A stretch of DNA of 39,162 bases from Spirabiliibacterium falconis (GCF_014885015.1 NZ_JABMIJ010000019.1:1-39162); one strand, 5' to 3'; shown: positions 27,295 to 36,554, counted from the first letter of the stretch. Made by a program: numbers and translations. Notes: a model not told the origin generated them from the letters alone.

Positions 27295-27831
27295 TTAGTG
27301 AGTAACGCTACGCTCAACTGCGCGTGCTTTTAACAACCGAAAAATCGTGATGATATTCATCGTCATAACCGTACTTTCAAGCAAGACACCACCAATGGAT
27401 CCAACAATAATATTATTGGTCATCCAACAAATGGAACCAAATAACATTACAAGTCGCATTTTAATGCCCGTTAGCAAAAACAAGGCAATGGTACCTGTTG
27501 CGGTACCGACAATAGGAAATAAGCTCCACCAATGTTCAGAGATATAAAGCCCAAAACCAACGGCAACTGCAACAAAAGCAAAGGCAACATAGGCTGAATT
27601 AATAAAGATGGAGGTAGCCGTGCGACACGCGGCGATGAAAGAACTCAGCGCAGAAATGGGAGAACCTAGGAGATAAAAGTGCAACATATAGGTCAGATTT
27701 AAAATGACCATAATAATTTTAAACCGTTTATCGTTGCGTTGATAAAAGACTAAAATGCCAAGAAAAAAGACCAAAATCCCTAGCCATTGGGCAAAAGAGA
27801 GATTGATAATGTAATGTAGATACTCGTTCAC
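27295..27831 (-). CDS. YgjV-family inner membrane protein
   Basis: A 178-residue hydrophobic protein with about five or six membrane helices. The N-terminal WLGILVFFLGILVFYQRNDKRFK, followed by LHFYLLGSPISALSSFIAACRTATSIF, is characteristic of the bacterial YgjV inner-membrane family. No transported substrate or activity is known. The start codon is GTG, with a GAGG site. It lies 54 bases upstream of ychN and is the first gene after the TRAP terminator. Confidence 0.8.
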   Translation of the reverse strand: MNEYLHYIINLSFAQWLGILVFFLGILVFYQRNDKRFKIIMVILNLTYMLHFYLLGSPISALSSFIAACRTATSIFINSAYVAFAFVAVAVGFGLYISEHWWSLFPIVGTATGTIALFLLTGIKMRLVMLFGSICWMTNNIIVGSIGGVLLESTVMTMNIITIFRLLKARAVERSVTH

Positions 27832-27841
27832 ACTGCCTCAC

Positions 27842-27872
27842 AAAATAAAAAGCGCCATTATTGAAATGGCGC
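27842..27872 (-). terminator. Terminator after TRAP operon
   Basis: GCGCCATT (27852-27859) pairs perfectly with AATGGCGC (27865-27872). On the minus strand the stem is followed by TTTTTATTTT. It ends the TRAP transporter transcript before the YgjV-family gene. Confidence 0.92.
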
Positions 27873-27890
27873 ATATAGGATACAACGTTA

Positions 27891-29210
27891 TTATACAATG
27901 CCCAATAAATTTGGTAAGAATAATGAAATTTGTGGAATATATGTTACCGCAAGTAATGATACTAAGAGCACGATAAAGAAAGGTAACATCGGCTTAATAA
28001 TATCTTGCAGCCGCACCCCCGCCACCGAACACCCAACAAAGAGTGCACTACCAACAGGTGGAGTACATAGACCGATACATAAGTTAAAGATCATCATTAT
28101 ACCAAAGTGAATTGGATCCATACCTAAATCGGTAACAATAGGTAAGAAAATCGGGGTAAAAATGAGCACCGCAGGGGTCATATCCATAAACACCCCAATC
28201 ACCAATAAGATGACATTGATGATAAACAAAATAACATATAGATTATCAGAAATGCTGGTTAGCAATTCATTAATCATAAATGGAATATCCGCACTTGTCA
28301 TAATCCATGACATTGCCACTGATACACTGACTAAGAACAGTACAATTGAGGTGGTAACCACCGCATCAAGAATAATTTTTGGCAGATCTTTAAGTTTAAT
28401 TTCGCGATAAATAATCACTGAGAGGACAAAGGTATAAACCACGGCAATAGCGGATGCTTCGGTTGCCGTGAAAATACCGCCTAAGATACCGCCAATTACC
28501 ACAATTACCATCAAAATACTTGGAATAGCATCAAGGGTGTACTTCATAAAAATACTAAATGTGATTTTATCTGAAACGGGATACCCACGCTTTTTCGCAA
28601 GAATAAAATTCACCACCATGATGGATAATCCCATTAATGCGCCTGGCAAGTAACCGGCCATAAATAATGTCGCAACAGACATACCACCTGCGGTTAACGC
28701 ATAAACAATCATCACATTTGACGGTGGGATTAATAAGCCTGAAATACAGGATGTAACATTAATAGCTGCAGAATAAGCTGGATCATAACCTGCTTTTTTC
28801 TGAATTGGTGCCATTGTTCCACCTACCGCAGCCGCAGCCGCAACCGCAGAACCTGAAATAGAACCAAACATCATATTGGCTAATACATTAACATGCCCAA
28901 GAGAGCCAGGAATGCGCCCAACCAATACTTGAGAAAAATTAATCAAACGAATTGCTATCCCACCACTGTTCATCAAAGAACCCGCTAGGATAAAAAATGG
29001 AATCGCTAACAACGAAAAGCTATCTAGCCCCGTTGCCATTTTCTGCCCAGCTGTTAATAGTACAATATTCCATGGCAGAATAAAAAAACCTGTTACAATG
29101 GTCGAGATCCCAATCGAAAATGAAATTGGAACGCCCGCAAAAACTAAAATAACGAATGACACCAGCATCACAAGCGGTGCAAACCATTCCCAAGAAAGCA
29201 ACCACTCCAT
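27891..29210 (-). CDS. TRAP transporter large membrane subunit (DctM/YiaN family)
   Basis: Main permease of a tripartite ATP-independent periplasmic transporter, driven by a sodium or proton gradient. The 439-residue protein has about 12 membrane helices and the family motifs AIPFFILAGSLMNSGG (about 68-83), GSISGSAVAAAAAVGGTMAP (about 116-135), ISGLLIPPSNVMIVYA and the mirrored second half with DMTPAVLIFTPIFLPI and GLCTPPVG. It is separate from the small subunit and not fused to it. Substrate cannot be read from this subunit. It follows the small subunit by two bases. Confidence 0.94.
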   Translation of the reverse strand: MEWLLSWEWFAPLVMLVSFVILVFAGVPISFSIGISTIVTGFFILPWNIVLLTAGQKMATGLDSFSLLAIPFFILAGSLMNSGGIAIRLINFSQVLVGRIPGSLGHVNVLANMMFGSISGSAVAAAAAVGGTMAPIQKKAGYDPAYSAAINVTSCISGLLIPPSNVMIVYALTAGGMSVATLFMAGYLPGALMGLSIMVVNFILAKKRGYPVSDKITFSIFMKYTLDAIPSILMVIVVIGGILGGIFTATEASAIAVVYTFVLSVIIYREIKLKDLPKIILDAVVTTSIVLFLVSVSVAMSWIMTSADIPFMINELLTSISDNLYVILFIINVILLVIGVFMDMTPAVLIFTPIFLPIVTDLGMDPIHFGIMMIFNLCIGLCTPPVGSALFVGCSVAGVRLQDIIKPMLPFFIVLLVSLLAVTYIPQISLFLPNLLGIV

Positions 29211-29212
29211 TG

Positions 29213-29710
29213 TTATACCTCCTCACCGCGTGATAACTTGCCAATATTTTCAATAATAAAAATAATGTTATAGAACATAATCAACAGTCCACTTAGTGGC
29301 ACTGCCACATAAACATATGCCATTGGCATTTGCATTGATGGCGAGATCTGTCCCATAGCAAATACTTTACTAACCAAGACAGAACCGCCATACACCATAG
29401 TGCTGATAGCGAATAGAAAAATGACCACATTAATAAAAATAGCACTGATTTGTTTTTTACGCGCAGTTAAATTATGGGTAAATAAATCAATGGAGAGGTG
29501 ACGTTGTTGCCCTGTGGTATAAGCTGCACCAAGTAATCCAACCCAAATCATGCTAAAACGCGCAATTTCATCAGTAACAGTACTTGGCATTTCAAGCACG
29601 TAACGGCTAAATACCTGCCAAGTCACACATACTACCAACATTACCATAACGATAATCGCAAATACGGCAATGACTCTATCAACACTATTTTTAACTTTTT
29701 CTAACAGCAT
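29213..29710 (-). CDS. TRAP transporter small membrane subunit (DctQ/YiaM family)
   Basis: A 165-residue protein with four membrane helices that partners the large TRAP permease. Family features are the first helix followed by WQVFSRYVLEMPSTVTDEIA (about 32-51), FSMIWVGLLGAAYTTGQQRH and a basic loop LTARKKQ. It lies between the binding protein (19-base gap) and the large subunit (2-base gap), the standard gene order. Confidence 0.93.
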   Translation of the reverse strand: MLLEKVKNSVDRVIAVFAIIVMVMLVVCVTWQVFSRYVLEMPSTVTDEIARFSMIWVGLLGAAYTTGQQRHLSIDLFTHNLTARKKQISAIFINVVIFLFAISTMVYGGSVLVSKVFAMGQISPSMQMPMAYVYVAVPLSGLLIMFYNIIFIIENIGKLSRGEEV

Positions 29711-29729
29711 ATCGCTACCCTATTACCCA

Positions 29730-30719
29730 TTATTTAGCGTCTTGAATTGACTGAATTTCGTCCACAAACCCGACAAGTTTCGGATCGTTACGGAAGTCAT
29801 CAAATAATGGTTTTAATGCATCACGGAATGGTTGTTTATCCACTTCAATAAAGGTTACGCCCAATTTTTCGGCTTCTTCTTTAGAACGTGCAGTTTCTTC
29901 ATCCCACAATTTTTGTTGATATACTTCAGATTCTTGTGCCGCTTCCATAAACAATTTTTGCTGTTCTGGGCTCATTTTATTCCATGCTTTTTCAGAAATA
30001 ACTAAATAGTCAGGAATTGAAGTATGTTGGTCAGCTGAATAGAATTTAGCCACTTCATCATGACGTGTTGAGGCATAAGATGGAATGTTGTTTTCCGCAC
30101 CGTCAATTACCCCTTGCTGTAATGACGTGTACACATCACCTAACGGCAATGACACAGGCGAAGCACCAAGCAACTCAATAGATTTATTGGTAGTTGGGGT
30201 TGAGATAACACGAATTTTCATACCTTTAAGATCATCTGGAGAATGAACAGGTTTTTTGGTATAGAAACTACGGGTGCCGCCCACATAAGAGGCTACAATA
30301 CGATAACCATTAGCTTGGGTTTTATCAGCCAATTTTTTACCAATATCACCATAAAGCATACGTTTAAAATGGTCTTCATCTTTGAACAAATATGGTAAGT
30401 TAAAGATCGCAAATTCACCAATGAATGGTTCTAATTCACTGGAATTCACTTTCGTCATATCTAAGGCATCATTTTGCACCATTTCCAGAGTTTCACGTGC
30501 ATCCCCCATTTGACGGCTTGGATATACACGAATAATGATTTCACCATTCGATTTGGCTTTTAAATCTTTCGCCATTTTGTCAATAGCTTTATGTACCACA
30601 TGGGTTTGCTCAAGATTATGTGCCAATTTAATTGTTACTTTATCAGCCAATGCACCTGTTGACGCAGCGAGCATTGGTAAGGCAACACATAAACTGGTTA
30701 ATAGGGGTTTAAATTTCAT
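29730..30719 (-). CDS. TRAP transporter substrate-binding protein (DctP/YiaO family)
   Basis: Periplasmic receptor that hands a carboxylate substrate to the DctQM permease. The 329-residue protein starts with a signal peptide (1-25, ending GALA) followed by DKVTIKLAHNLEQTH. The arginine that binds the substrate carboxylate is about R170 in GMKIRVISTPTTNKS. QNDALDMTKVNSSELEPF and DGAENNIPSY are family motifs. The fold is that of sialate, C4-dicarboxylate and uronate receptors. The adjacent KdgF-like cupin suggests a uronate, which is an inference. It has an AAGGAG site and its own promoter with a strong CRP site. Confidence 0.94.
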   Translation of the reverse strand: MKFKPLLTSLCVALPMLAASTGALADKVTIKLAHNLEQTHVVHKAIDKMAKDLKAKSNGEIIIRVYPSRQMGDARETLEMVQNDALDMTKVNSSELEPFIGEFAIFNLPYLFKDEDHFKRMLYGDIGKKLADKTQANGYRIVASYVGGTRSFYTKKPVHSPDDLKGMKIRVISTPTTNKSIELLGASPVSLPLGDVYTSLQQGVIDGAENNIPSYASTRHDEVAKFYSADQHTSIPDYLVISEKAWNKMSPEQQKLFMEAAQESEVYQQKLWDEETARSKEEAEKLGVTFIEVDKQPFRDALKPLFDDFRNDPKLVGFVDEIQSIQDAK

Positions 30720-30737
30720 AACTTCTCCTTAAGTTGG

Positions 30738-30818
30738 GTTAAATTTAACAAAAAGTAAAATAGCATTTTATTTTTTATAAGGTAATCGTAAATTTTTGTT
30801 TGTGTGACCATAATCACA
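30738..30818 (-). promoter_or_regulatory. TRAP operon promoter with CRP site and palindrome
   Basis: TGTGA-N6-TCACA (30803-30818) is a perfect CRP core. On the minus strand a TATAAA -10 box (30779-30774) follows, predicting a start near 30767. CRP would then sit about 43 bases upstream, close to the class II position, replacing the -35. A perfect 12-base palindrome GTTAAATTTAAC (30738-30749) lies in the short leader and could bind a local repressor. Confidence 0.65.
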
Positions 30819-30865
30819 AAAATATTTACTAAAATGAACGAACATTATTCACTAGAAAAAAGCCA

Positions 30866-30893
30866 ATAAAAAAGGCTATGAAATCATAGCCTT
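30866..30893 (-). terminator. Terminator after cupin gene
   Basis: AAGGCTATG (30872-30880) pairs perfectly with CATAGCCTT (30885-30893). On the minus strand it is followed by a run of T. It separates the cupin transcript from the TRAP operon, so the two units are controlled apart. Confidence 0.92.
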
Positions 30894-30910
30894 ATATTGT
30901 TAAATTTATG

Positions 30911-31237
30911 TTATTTTTTAACAAAATCTTCACGCATTGGGGTAAAGCAATCTAGCAACACACCTTTTTTCAAACAGCGGCATCCGTGCACAATATTGGG
31001 TTCTTTATATAGCACATCACCTGCTTTAACCACTTTGGTTTCATCCCCAATCGTGAATTCAAATTCCCCTGCTAACACATAAGTTAGTTGCTCATGTGGG
31101 TGGCTATGCAATGAACCAACAGCACCTTCTTCAAAATAAACTTCCACCGCCATAATATTTGGGCTATAAGCCATAATTTTACGCTGCACACCTGCGCCCA
31201 AATCTTCCTTTTTTACCTCATTACCATAAACAAACAT
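30911..31237 (-). CDS. KdgF-like cupin (probable uronate linearisation)
   Basis: A 108-residue single-domain cupin. Motif 1 is LHSHPHEQLTYVLAGEFEF (about 43-61; His44, His46 and Gln50 are likely metal ligands). Motif 2 is VLYKEPNIVHGCRCL (about 75-89; His84). The GEFEF stretch and the end CFTPMREDF resemble KdgF, which opens the ring of 4,5-unsaturated uronates from pectin or alginate. A start two codons upstream (GTG) is open, but the AAGGAG site fits the ATG at 31237. It is next to a TRAP transporter on the same strand. Other small cupins share parts of this pattern, so the reaction is not proven. Confidence 0.75.
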   Translation of the reverse strand: MFVYGNEVKKEDLGAGVQRKIMAYSPNIMAVEVYFEEGAVGSLHSHPHEQLTYVLAGEFEFTIGDETKVVKAGDVLYKEPNIVHGCRCLKKGVLLDCFTPMREDFVKK

Positions 31238-31271
31238 AATCACTCCTTAACGATTGCATTTCTCTTCGCAA

Positions 31272-31304
31272 ATAATAATCCAATTTTAATATTGAAACAA
31301 TATT
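31272..31304 (-). promoter_or_regulatory. Cupin promoter with palindromic operator over -35
   Basis: On the minus strand TTGTTT (31300-31295) and TATTAT (31277-31272) are exactly 17 bases apart, 35 bases before the cupin ATG. The -35 sits inside the 17-base palindrome AATATTGAAACAATATT (31288-31304). A repressor bound there would block RNA polymerase, as expected for a sugar-acid gene induced by its substrate. Confidence 0.6.
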
Positions 31305-31310
31305 TTATAT

Positions 31311-31339
31311 TTGACGTTTGATTTTACATAACTTACACA
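31311..31339 (+). promoter_or_regulatory. Possible glnE promoter
   Basis: TTGACG (31311-31316) is a good -35 match. The -10 at the right distance (TACACA, 31334-31339) is poor. It is the only candidate on the plus strand before glnE. Confidence 0.3.
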
Positions 31340-31391
31340 CGACGAAAAATACAAAGTGCGGTACACTACATATCATGATCAAGGGGGAAGC

Positions 31392-34319
31392 ATGGAACTA
31401 GCACAAACATCACCGCTTAGCACATTATTACAACACCTACAACATACGCAAACACGCGAGCAGATGCATGCCATTGAATGCACACTAAACCGACCAGCAT
31501 ATCGTGCACAGCTTAGCCACGCATTAGCGTTATCGCCATTTGTGATGCGCGTCTTACAGCAACACCCTGAATTGATTTCACACTGGCAAAGCCGCTCCCA
31601 CATGGAAAGAATGTATAACGAAGAGCTCGACGCAAAACTCTCAACCATTGAGAATGAAACCGAGTTGCACCGCACTTTGCGTCAATTTCGCCACCGTGAA
31701 ATGGCTTATCTGAGCTTTTGCCAAAGCAATAATATCATGACGGTAGAACAGACCTTTCATGCGCTTTCCTCGCTGGCAGAAACGATCATTACCTTAACAG
31801 CTAACTGGCTATATCAAACACTCAGTCAACGTTATGGCACTCCCATGAATCGAGATGGCATTGCTCAACCGTTTATTATTTTAGGCATGGGTAAACTCGG
31901 GGGGCGTGAGCTGAATTTTTCCTCAGATATTGATCTGATTTTCACCTTTCCCGAATCGGGCGAAACGGTTGGCGCACGGCGTAGCCTTGACAACGCCCAA
32001 TTTTTCACACGTCTAGGGCAACGCCTGATTCATGCCCTCGATAACCACACCGCTGATGGCTTTGTCTATCGCACCGATATGCGCCTGCGCCCGTTTGGCG
32101 AAGCGGGTGCGCTGGTACTCAATTTTGCCGCCTTAGAAGATTATTACCAAGAACAAGGGCGTGATTGGGAACGCTATGCCCTTATTAAAGCCCGTATTAT
32201 GGGCGAAAACGCTCACAATGACTATCACCAACAGCTCAAAAACATGCTTCGTCCCTTTATTTACCGCCGCTATATTGATTTCAGTGTCATTCAATCGCTG
32301 CGTAATATGAAAGCGATGATCGAGCGTGAAGTGCGTCGCCGTGCACTGGTCAACAACATTAAATTAGGGGCTGGTGGCATCCGTGAAATTGAATTTATCG
32401 TGCAAGTGTTTCAACTTATTCGTGGGGGGCGAGATGCACATTTGCAACACCGCGCTTTGCTGGATGTGTTACCGCACTTGGTGCAACTCAATGTGCTTAG
32501 TGCTCATGAAGAAGCCATGTTGCGAGCGAGTTATCTCTTCTTACGACGCGTAGAAAACGTGCTGCAAGCCATTGATGACAAACAAACACAAACGCTACCC
32601 GACGATGAGCAAAATCGCGCACGGTTAATTGCCGCCTGTGGCGAATATACCCTCAATGATGCCCATGGCAACCGCACTTTTGTCACCACTGGCATTCACG
32701 ATTGGGCAAGTTTTGAAGCACATTTGCAACAACATCAACGTGCAGTGCGAAACATTTTCGATGACCTGATCGGCGAGGAAGACAGTGCCAGCGAGGAGCA
32801 AGAGCAACACAGCGTATGGCAAGATTTTTTCACCTTTGACGAAGACGACATCAATACAACGCTACATCACTTTTCATTAGATGAAAATGCATTAACCTCG
32901 ACGTTACACCATTTTCAGCAAGAAATTTTACGCCGCCCCATTGGGCAGCGTGGGCGTGAGGTACTTAACAAGCTCGTACCAATGGTGCTTGACCGTACGT
33001 TCGCCACAACACAAAGTGCGGTCGTGCTAGAAAATATTCTCAACATCCTCACCCATATCGCCACACGCACCACCTATTTAGAATTGCTGCTTGAATATCC
33101 CAATGCGCTGAATATGGTCATCCGCCTCAGTGCGGCGTCGCCAATGATCGCTGAACAAGTGGCGAAATACCCGATTTTGTTAGATGAATTGCTCGACACC
33201 CAATCCCTGTTCAATCCGCCACAATTAACCGACTATACCGCACTTTTACAGCGTTATCTGCTCCGCATTCCCGTTGATGATGAGGAGCAACAACTCGACG
33301 GTTTACGGCAATTTAAACAAGCCAGCCTCTTGCATATCGCCGCGGCGGATATTCTGGACGTGTTGCCTGTGATGAAAGTTAGCGATCACCTCACCTACCT
33401 TGCCCAAGCCATTATTGGCTCGGTCATTTCGCTGGCATGGGAAAAAACGCGCGCACGTTATGGCGTTCCAGCACACCTTGAGGGCGATAACAAAGGCTTT
33501 TTAGTGGTCGGCTACGGCAAACTCGGCGGCATTGAGTTGGGGTATAATTCCGATCTAGATCTCGTTTTTTTATACGACAACAGCCAATCCAGTGCCACGA
33601 TTGGGGGCAAACGCAGTATTGACAGTGAGCAGTTCTATCTTCGCCTTGCACAAAAAATCATCAGTATTTTCAGCCTCAATACACAAGCTGGCGTGCTGTA
33701 TGAGGTGGATATGCGCCTGCGTCCGTCGGGTGAAGCGGGGCTTTTAGTCAGTGCCTTAACCGCCTATGAAAGCTATCAACAACACGACGCATGGACATGG
33801 GAAAAACAAGCACTGGTGCGTGCCCGCGCCATTTATGGGGAAGAGCCACTCAAAGTGCGGTTTGAACAAATTCGTGCACGGGTACTGAGCTGCGAGCGCG
33901 ATGTTGCCACTCTCGCCCACGAGGTGCTCGCTATGCGTCAAAAAATGTATGCCTATCTTGCCAATGCTCACAACGAATCATTCCACTTAAAACAGGATGT
34001 AGGAGGCATTACAGATATTGAATTTCTCGCCCAATTTTTAGTGTTGGCACATGCGCCACACTGCCCAGCCTTGACGACGTGGTCAGATAATGTCCGCATT
34101 TTTGATGATATGGCAACCCACCGTATTTTGACCGAAAATGATGCAAATGCCCTGAAAACTTGCTACGTTACACTGCGCAATAAAATTCATCAACTCAGCT
34201 TGCAAGGCTGCCCGCCAATTGCGCCAGCCAATGAATTTGAACACGAACGCAACACGGTATGCCAGCTATGGAATCGCATTTTCGCAACCCAAAGTGCGGT
34301 TAAAGCTTGCCAAGATTGA
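31392..34319 (+). CDS. glnE: Bifunctional glutamine synthetase adenylyltransferase/deadenylase
   Basis: Adds AMP to, or removes it from, glutamine synthetase in response to PII and glutamine. The protein has two nucleotidyltransferase halves: [20 protein letters not shown] (about 165-184, deadenylase half) and [20 protein letters not shown] (about 706-725, adenylylase half). [14 protein letters not shown] and [14 protein letters not shown] each follow, and there is a helical regulatory region between. The start 12 codons upstream is rejected, because the ATG at 31392 has an AAGGGGGAAG site and homologues begin here. Length is 975 (E. coli 946). It is the first of glnE, argA and the UDG-like gene. 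At least seven uptake signals lie in or near it. Confidence 0.95.
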   Translation: MELAQTSPLSTLLQHLQHTQTREQMHAIECTLNRPAYRAQLSHALALSPFVMRVLQQHPELISHWQSRSHMERMYNEELDAKLSTIENETELHRTLRQFRHREMAYLSFCQSNNIMTVEQTFHALSSLAETIITLTANWLYQTLSQRYGTPMNRDGIAQPFIILGMGKLGGRELNFSSDIDLIFTFPESGETVGARRSLDNAQFFTRLGQRLIHALDNHTADGFVYRTDMRLRPFGEAGALVLNFAALEDYYQEQGRDWERYALIKARIMGENAHNDYHQQLKNMLRPFIYRRYIDFSVIQSLRNMKAMIEREVRRRALVNNIKLGAGGIREIEFIVQVFQLIRGGRDAHLQHRALLDVLPHLVQLNVLSAHEEAMLRASYLFLRRVENVLQAIDDKQTQTLPDDEQNRARLIAACGEYTLNDAHGNRTFVTTGIHDWASFEAHLQQHQRAVRNIFDDLIGEEDSASEEQEQHSVWQDFFTFDEDDINTTLHHFSLDENALTSTLHHFQQEILRRPIGQRGREVLNKLVPMVLDRTFATTQSAVVLENILNILTHIATRTTYLELLLEYPNALNMVIRLSAASPMIAEQVAKYPILLDELLDTQSLFNPPQLTDYTALLQRYLLRIPVDDEEQQLDGLRQFKQASLLHIAAADILDVLPVMKVSDHLTYLAQAIIGSVISLAWEKTRARYGVPAHLEGDNKGFLVVGYGKLGGIELGYNSDLDLVFLYDNSQSSATIGGKRSIDSEQFYLRLAQKIISIFSLNTQAGVLYEVDMRLRPSGEAGLLVSALTAYESYQQHDAWTWEKQALVRARAIYGEEPLKVRFEQIRARVLSCERDVATLAHEVLAMRQKMYAYLANAHNESFHLKQDVGGITDIEFLAQFLVLAHAPHCPALTTWSDNVRIFDDMATHRILTENDANALKTCYVTLRNKIHQLSLQGCPPIAPANEFEHERNTVCQLWNRIFATQSAVKACQD

Positions 34320-34349
34320 ATATTTATGCAAAATTAAAGCATATATAAA
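34317..34349 (+). promoter_or_regulatory. Probable argA promoter with ARG-box-like site
   Basis: TGAATATTTATGCA (34317-34330) matches the ArgR box core TGAATWWWWATTCA at 13 of 14 positions and begins at the glnE stop codon. A -10-like TATAAA (34344-34349) follows, so the box would cover the -35. Only one box is seen, whereas ArgR usually uses two. Confidence 0.45.
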
Positions 34350-34365
34350 TAAAAGAGACTTGCTT

Positions 34366-35685
34366 ATGAAAGAAACACAACTGGTTGAATGGTTTCGTGA
34401 ATCCACCCCTTATGTCAATTTGCATCGTGGTAAAACCTTTGTCATTATGCTCGACAGTGCCACGATTAGTGCCTTTCATTTTCGTAATATTTTGCAAGAC
34501 ATCAGCCTGCTCCACAGCCTTGGCATTAAATTGGTTGTAGTATTCGGCGCGCATCAACAAATTAATGCTGCACTGGCAGAAAAAGGGATAACAAGCCCAT
34601 TTCATCAGCATATTCGCATCACCGATAACCGCACTTTAGATATTGCCAAGCAGGTGGTGGGGAAAATTCAATTTGATATTAGCGGCTACCTCTCACTGCG
34701 CGCGGTCAATCTTGGGCATACATCACGCCACATCAATGTGGTCAGCGGCAATTTTGTGACGGCACAACCGATTGGTGTGCTTGATGGTGTAGATTACCAA
34801 CTCAGTGGCAAAGTGCGCCATATCGACATCAACGCCATTGAGCAACAACTGACCAATAATGCTATCGTGCTACTCAACCCCATTGGCGTATCGGTTACGG
34901 GGGAAAATTTTAACCTGCCGTTTGAAGAGATCGCAACACAGGTGGCAATCAAGCTCAACGCCGATAAATTAATTGGCTTTTGCGCCCAAGATGGCATTTT
35001 CGACGACAATGGCGAGCTGATCGCCGATCTTTTTCCCGCCATTGCACAGCAGCACTTAGATCACTTAAACCAAAACGGGGAATACAACAGCCCCCAAGCG
35101 CGCTTCTTGTCCGCCGCCATTGCCGTGAGCCAAGCGGGTGTCAACCGTGCGCATTTGCTCAATTTTGAAAAAGACGGCACACTGTTGCACGAACTATTCT
35201 CCCGTGACGGGGTCGGCACACAAATCTCAATGCAGCAATCGGAAACTATCCGTACCGCCACCGTGGACGACATCGCGGGACTGTTGGCATTAATTTATCC
35301 ACTGGAGCAGCAAGGCATTTTGGTGAAACGCTCACGCGAGCAGTTGGAAATGGAGATTGATAATTACACCATTATCGATCGTGATGGCGTGATCATCGCT
35401 TGTGCAGCATTGAATATTTATGCAGATGAAGCAATGGCAGAAATGGCATGTGTTGCCGTTCACCCAGATTATCGCAATTCATCCCGTGGTGATGTGTTAT
35501 TTGACGCACTGAAAAAACGGGCGAAAAAGTGCGGTATAAAACGCCTCTTCGTGCTCACCACCCGCACCGTGCACTGGTTTCAAGAGCGTGGTTTCACGCC
35601 TGCCGAGATTGCCGACTTGCCAAGCAAAAAACAGGCAACGTACGATCATCAGCGCAAATCGAAAGTGTTAATTTATGATCTCTAA
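34366..35685 (+). CDS. argA: N-acetylglutamate synthase (amino-acid acetyltransferase)
   Basis: Catalyses the first step of arginine synthesis, acetyl-CoA plus glutamate to N-acetylglutamate. From the ATG at 34366 it has 439 residues (E. coli 443). An N-terminal amino-acid-kinase-like domain (about 20-280, with [18 protein letters not shown] and [16 protein letters not shown]) senses arginine. A C-terminal GNAT domain (about 295-435) contains [19 protein letters not shown]. An in-frame ATG 49 codons earlier lies inside glnE and is unlikely, since [20 protein letters not shown] is the normal N-terminus. It overlaps the next gene by 11 bases. An ARG-box-like site lies upstream. Confidence 0.95.
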   Translation: MKETQLVEWFRESTPYVNLHRGKTFVIMLDSATISAFHFRNILQDISLLHSLGIKLVVVFGAHQQINAALAEKGITSPFHQHIRITDNRTLDIAKQVVGKIQFDISGYLSLRAVNLGHTSRHINVVSGNFVTAQPIGVLDGVDYQLSGKVRHIDINAIEQQLTNNAIVLLNPIGVSVTGENFNLPFEEIATQVAIKLNADKLIGFCAQDGIFDDNGELIADLFPAIAQQHLDHLNQNGEYNSPQARFLSAAIAVSQAGVNRAHLLNFEKDGTLLHELFSRDGVGTQISMQQSETIRTATVDDIAGLLALIYPLEQQGILVKRSREQLEMEIDNYTIIDRDGVIIACAALNIYADEAMAEMACVAVHPDYRNSSRGDVLFDALKKRAKKCGIKRLFVLTTRTVHWFQERGFTPAEIADLPSKKQATYDHQRKSKVLIYDL

Positions 35686-36346
35686 CGGCTTTTGGCACTA
35701 CCACCCCTACCCACCGCTGATTCCACCCAATGCCAACAAGCTGATTGTTGGCACGCTCCCGCCGCCACGTTTTAGCACAGGGGAACTTAAACCCGACGAT
35801 GTGCCGTTCCCCTACGGCAGCCGTGACGGCTTATTGTGGCGTGTGTTTGGCAAAATTACACAGCACTATTTCACCTTCGTCCCCACGCAAAGTGCGGTCG
35901 CCGAACGGCTCGCCTTTTTACACCAGCACCGTCTCGGTATTTGTGATCTCGTTTCCCACTGCTGGCGTGAAAAAGCAGACGCATCCGATCTTGGCATGCG
36001 CCACATCCATCTGCGCCCCCTGTTAGCGTATCTACATGCAACGCCAACGCTCACCACCTTATTATTAACAGGTGGCAACAGCCAAAATGGTCCTGAATTT
36101 CTGCTCAGAAAATTGCTCAAAACGCACCAGATCACACTGCACCTCATCGACAACAGCGTGCCTCGCCACCACCGTTTCCACGTTGCTAACCGCACTTTTG
36201 AGGTCATCTCTCTCACCGCCCCATCGGGTGCTGCCAACCGTGCCATTGGTGCGATGCCTGAATTTAAAGCCCTAAAACACGCTAATCCACACTTCACCAC
36301 CTTTGATTTCCGTGTCATGCAATACGCAAACTATATCTTGCGCTAA
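35675..36346 (+). CDS. Uracil-DNA-glycosylase-superfamily protein
   Basis: A 223-residue protein with the layout of the UDG fold. Motif A is [11 protein letters not shown] (about 23-33), then [14 protein letters not shown] (about 47-60), the [13 protein letters not shown] strand (about 88-100), TGGNSQ (about 132-137) and a second active-site motif [13 protein letters not shown] (about 180-192). GTxPP with a following aromatic-W segment is seen in atypical UDG families rather than in classical Ung or Mug. It probably removes a deaminated base from DNA, but the substrate is unknown. The ATG overlaps the argA stop by 11 bases, so translation is coupled. It could also have lost activity, since typical catalytic residues could not be placed with confidence. 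Confidence 0.7.
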   Translation: MISNGFWHYHPYPPLIPPNANKLIVGTLPPPRFSTGELKPDDVPFPYGSRDGLLWRVFGKITQHYFTFVPTQSAVAERLAFLHQHRLGICDLVSHCWREKADASDLGMRHIHLRPLLAYLHATPTLTTLLLTGGNSQNGPEFLLRKLLKTHQITLHLIDNSVPRHHRFHVANRTFEVISLTAPSGAANRAIGAMPEFKALKHANPHFTTFDFRVMQYANYILR

Positions 36347-36410
36347 TCCCCGAACGCACTTTCACATTTTCACCTCGCCCTCGCAAAACCCAAAGTGCGG
36401 TTTGAAAAAT

Positions 36411-36424
36411 ATGACAAAGATCAA
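36411..36424 (+). promoter_or_regulatory. FNR-like site upstream of lipoprotein gene
   Basis: ATGACAAAGATCAA matches the FNR consensus TTGAT-N4-ATCAA at eight of ten positions. It lies about 130 bases before the lipoprotein start. It could make expression depend on oxygen. It is a weak single match. Confidence 0.25.
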
Positions 36425-36454
36425 AAAATTACAAAAAAGATCGCTATCCCATTG

Positions 36455-36466
36455 TTTTTTTTTTTT
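36455..36466. repeat. T12 homopolymer upstream of surface lipoprotein gene
   Basis: Twelve consecutive T lie 88 bases before the lipoprotein ATG, in the presumed promoter zone. No other run this long was seen in the window. Such tracts slip during replication and can change promoter spacing, a known way of switching surface proteins in Pasteurellaceae and Neisseria. I could not place -35 and -10 boxes firmly around it. Confidence 0.7.
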
Positions 36467-36554
36467 AAACTTAGTCCGTTTAAGCAAAATTTCAGCAAAA
36501 CTGCCTAAACATTACTCAAATTTTCTGTTAAACCTAACGTAAAGGACACAAAAA

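Noticed and set aside
34219-34365. 49-codon N-terminal extension of argA
   Set aside because: It overlaps the end of glnE in another frame; argA homologues begin at the downstream ATG.
36303-36542. Plus-strand 79-residue ORF after the UDG-like gene
   Set aside because: It starts inside the previous gene in another frame, reads through the T12 tract as Phe codons, and shows no family features.
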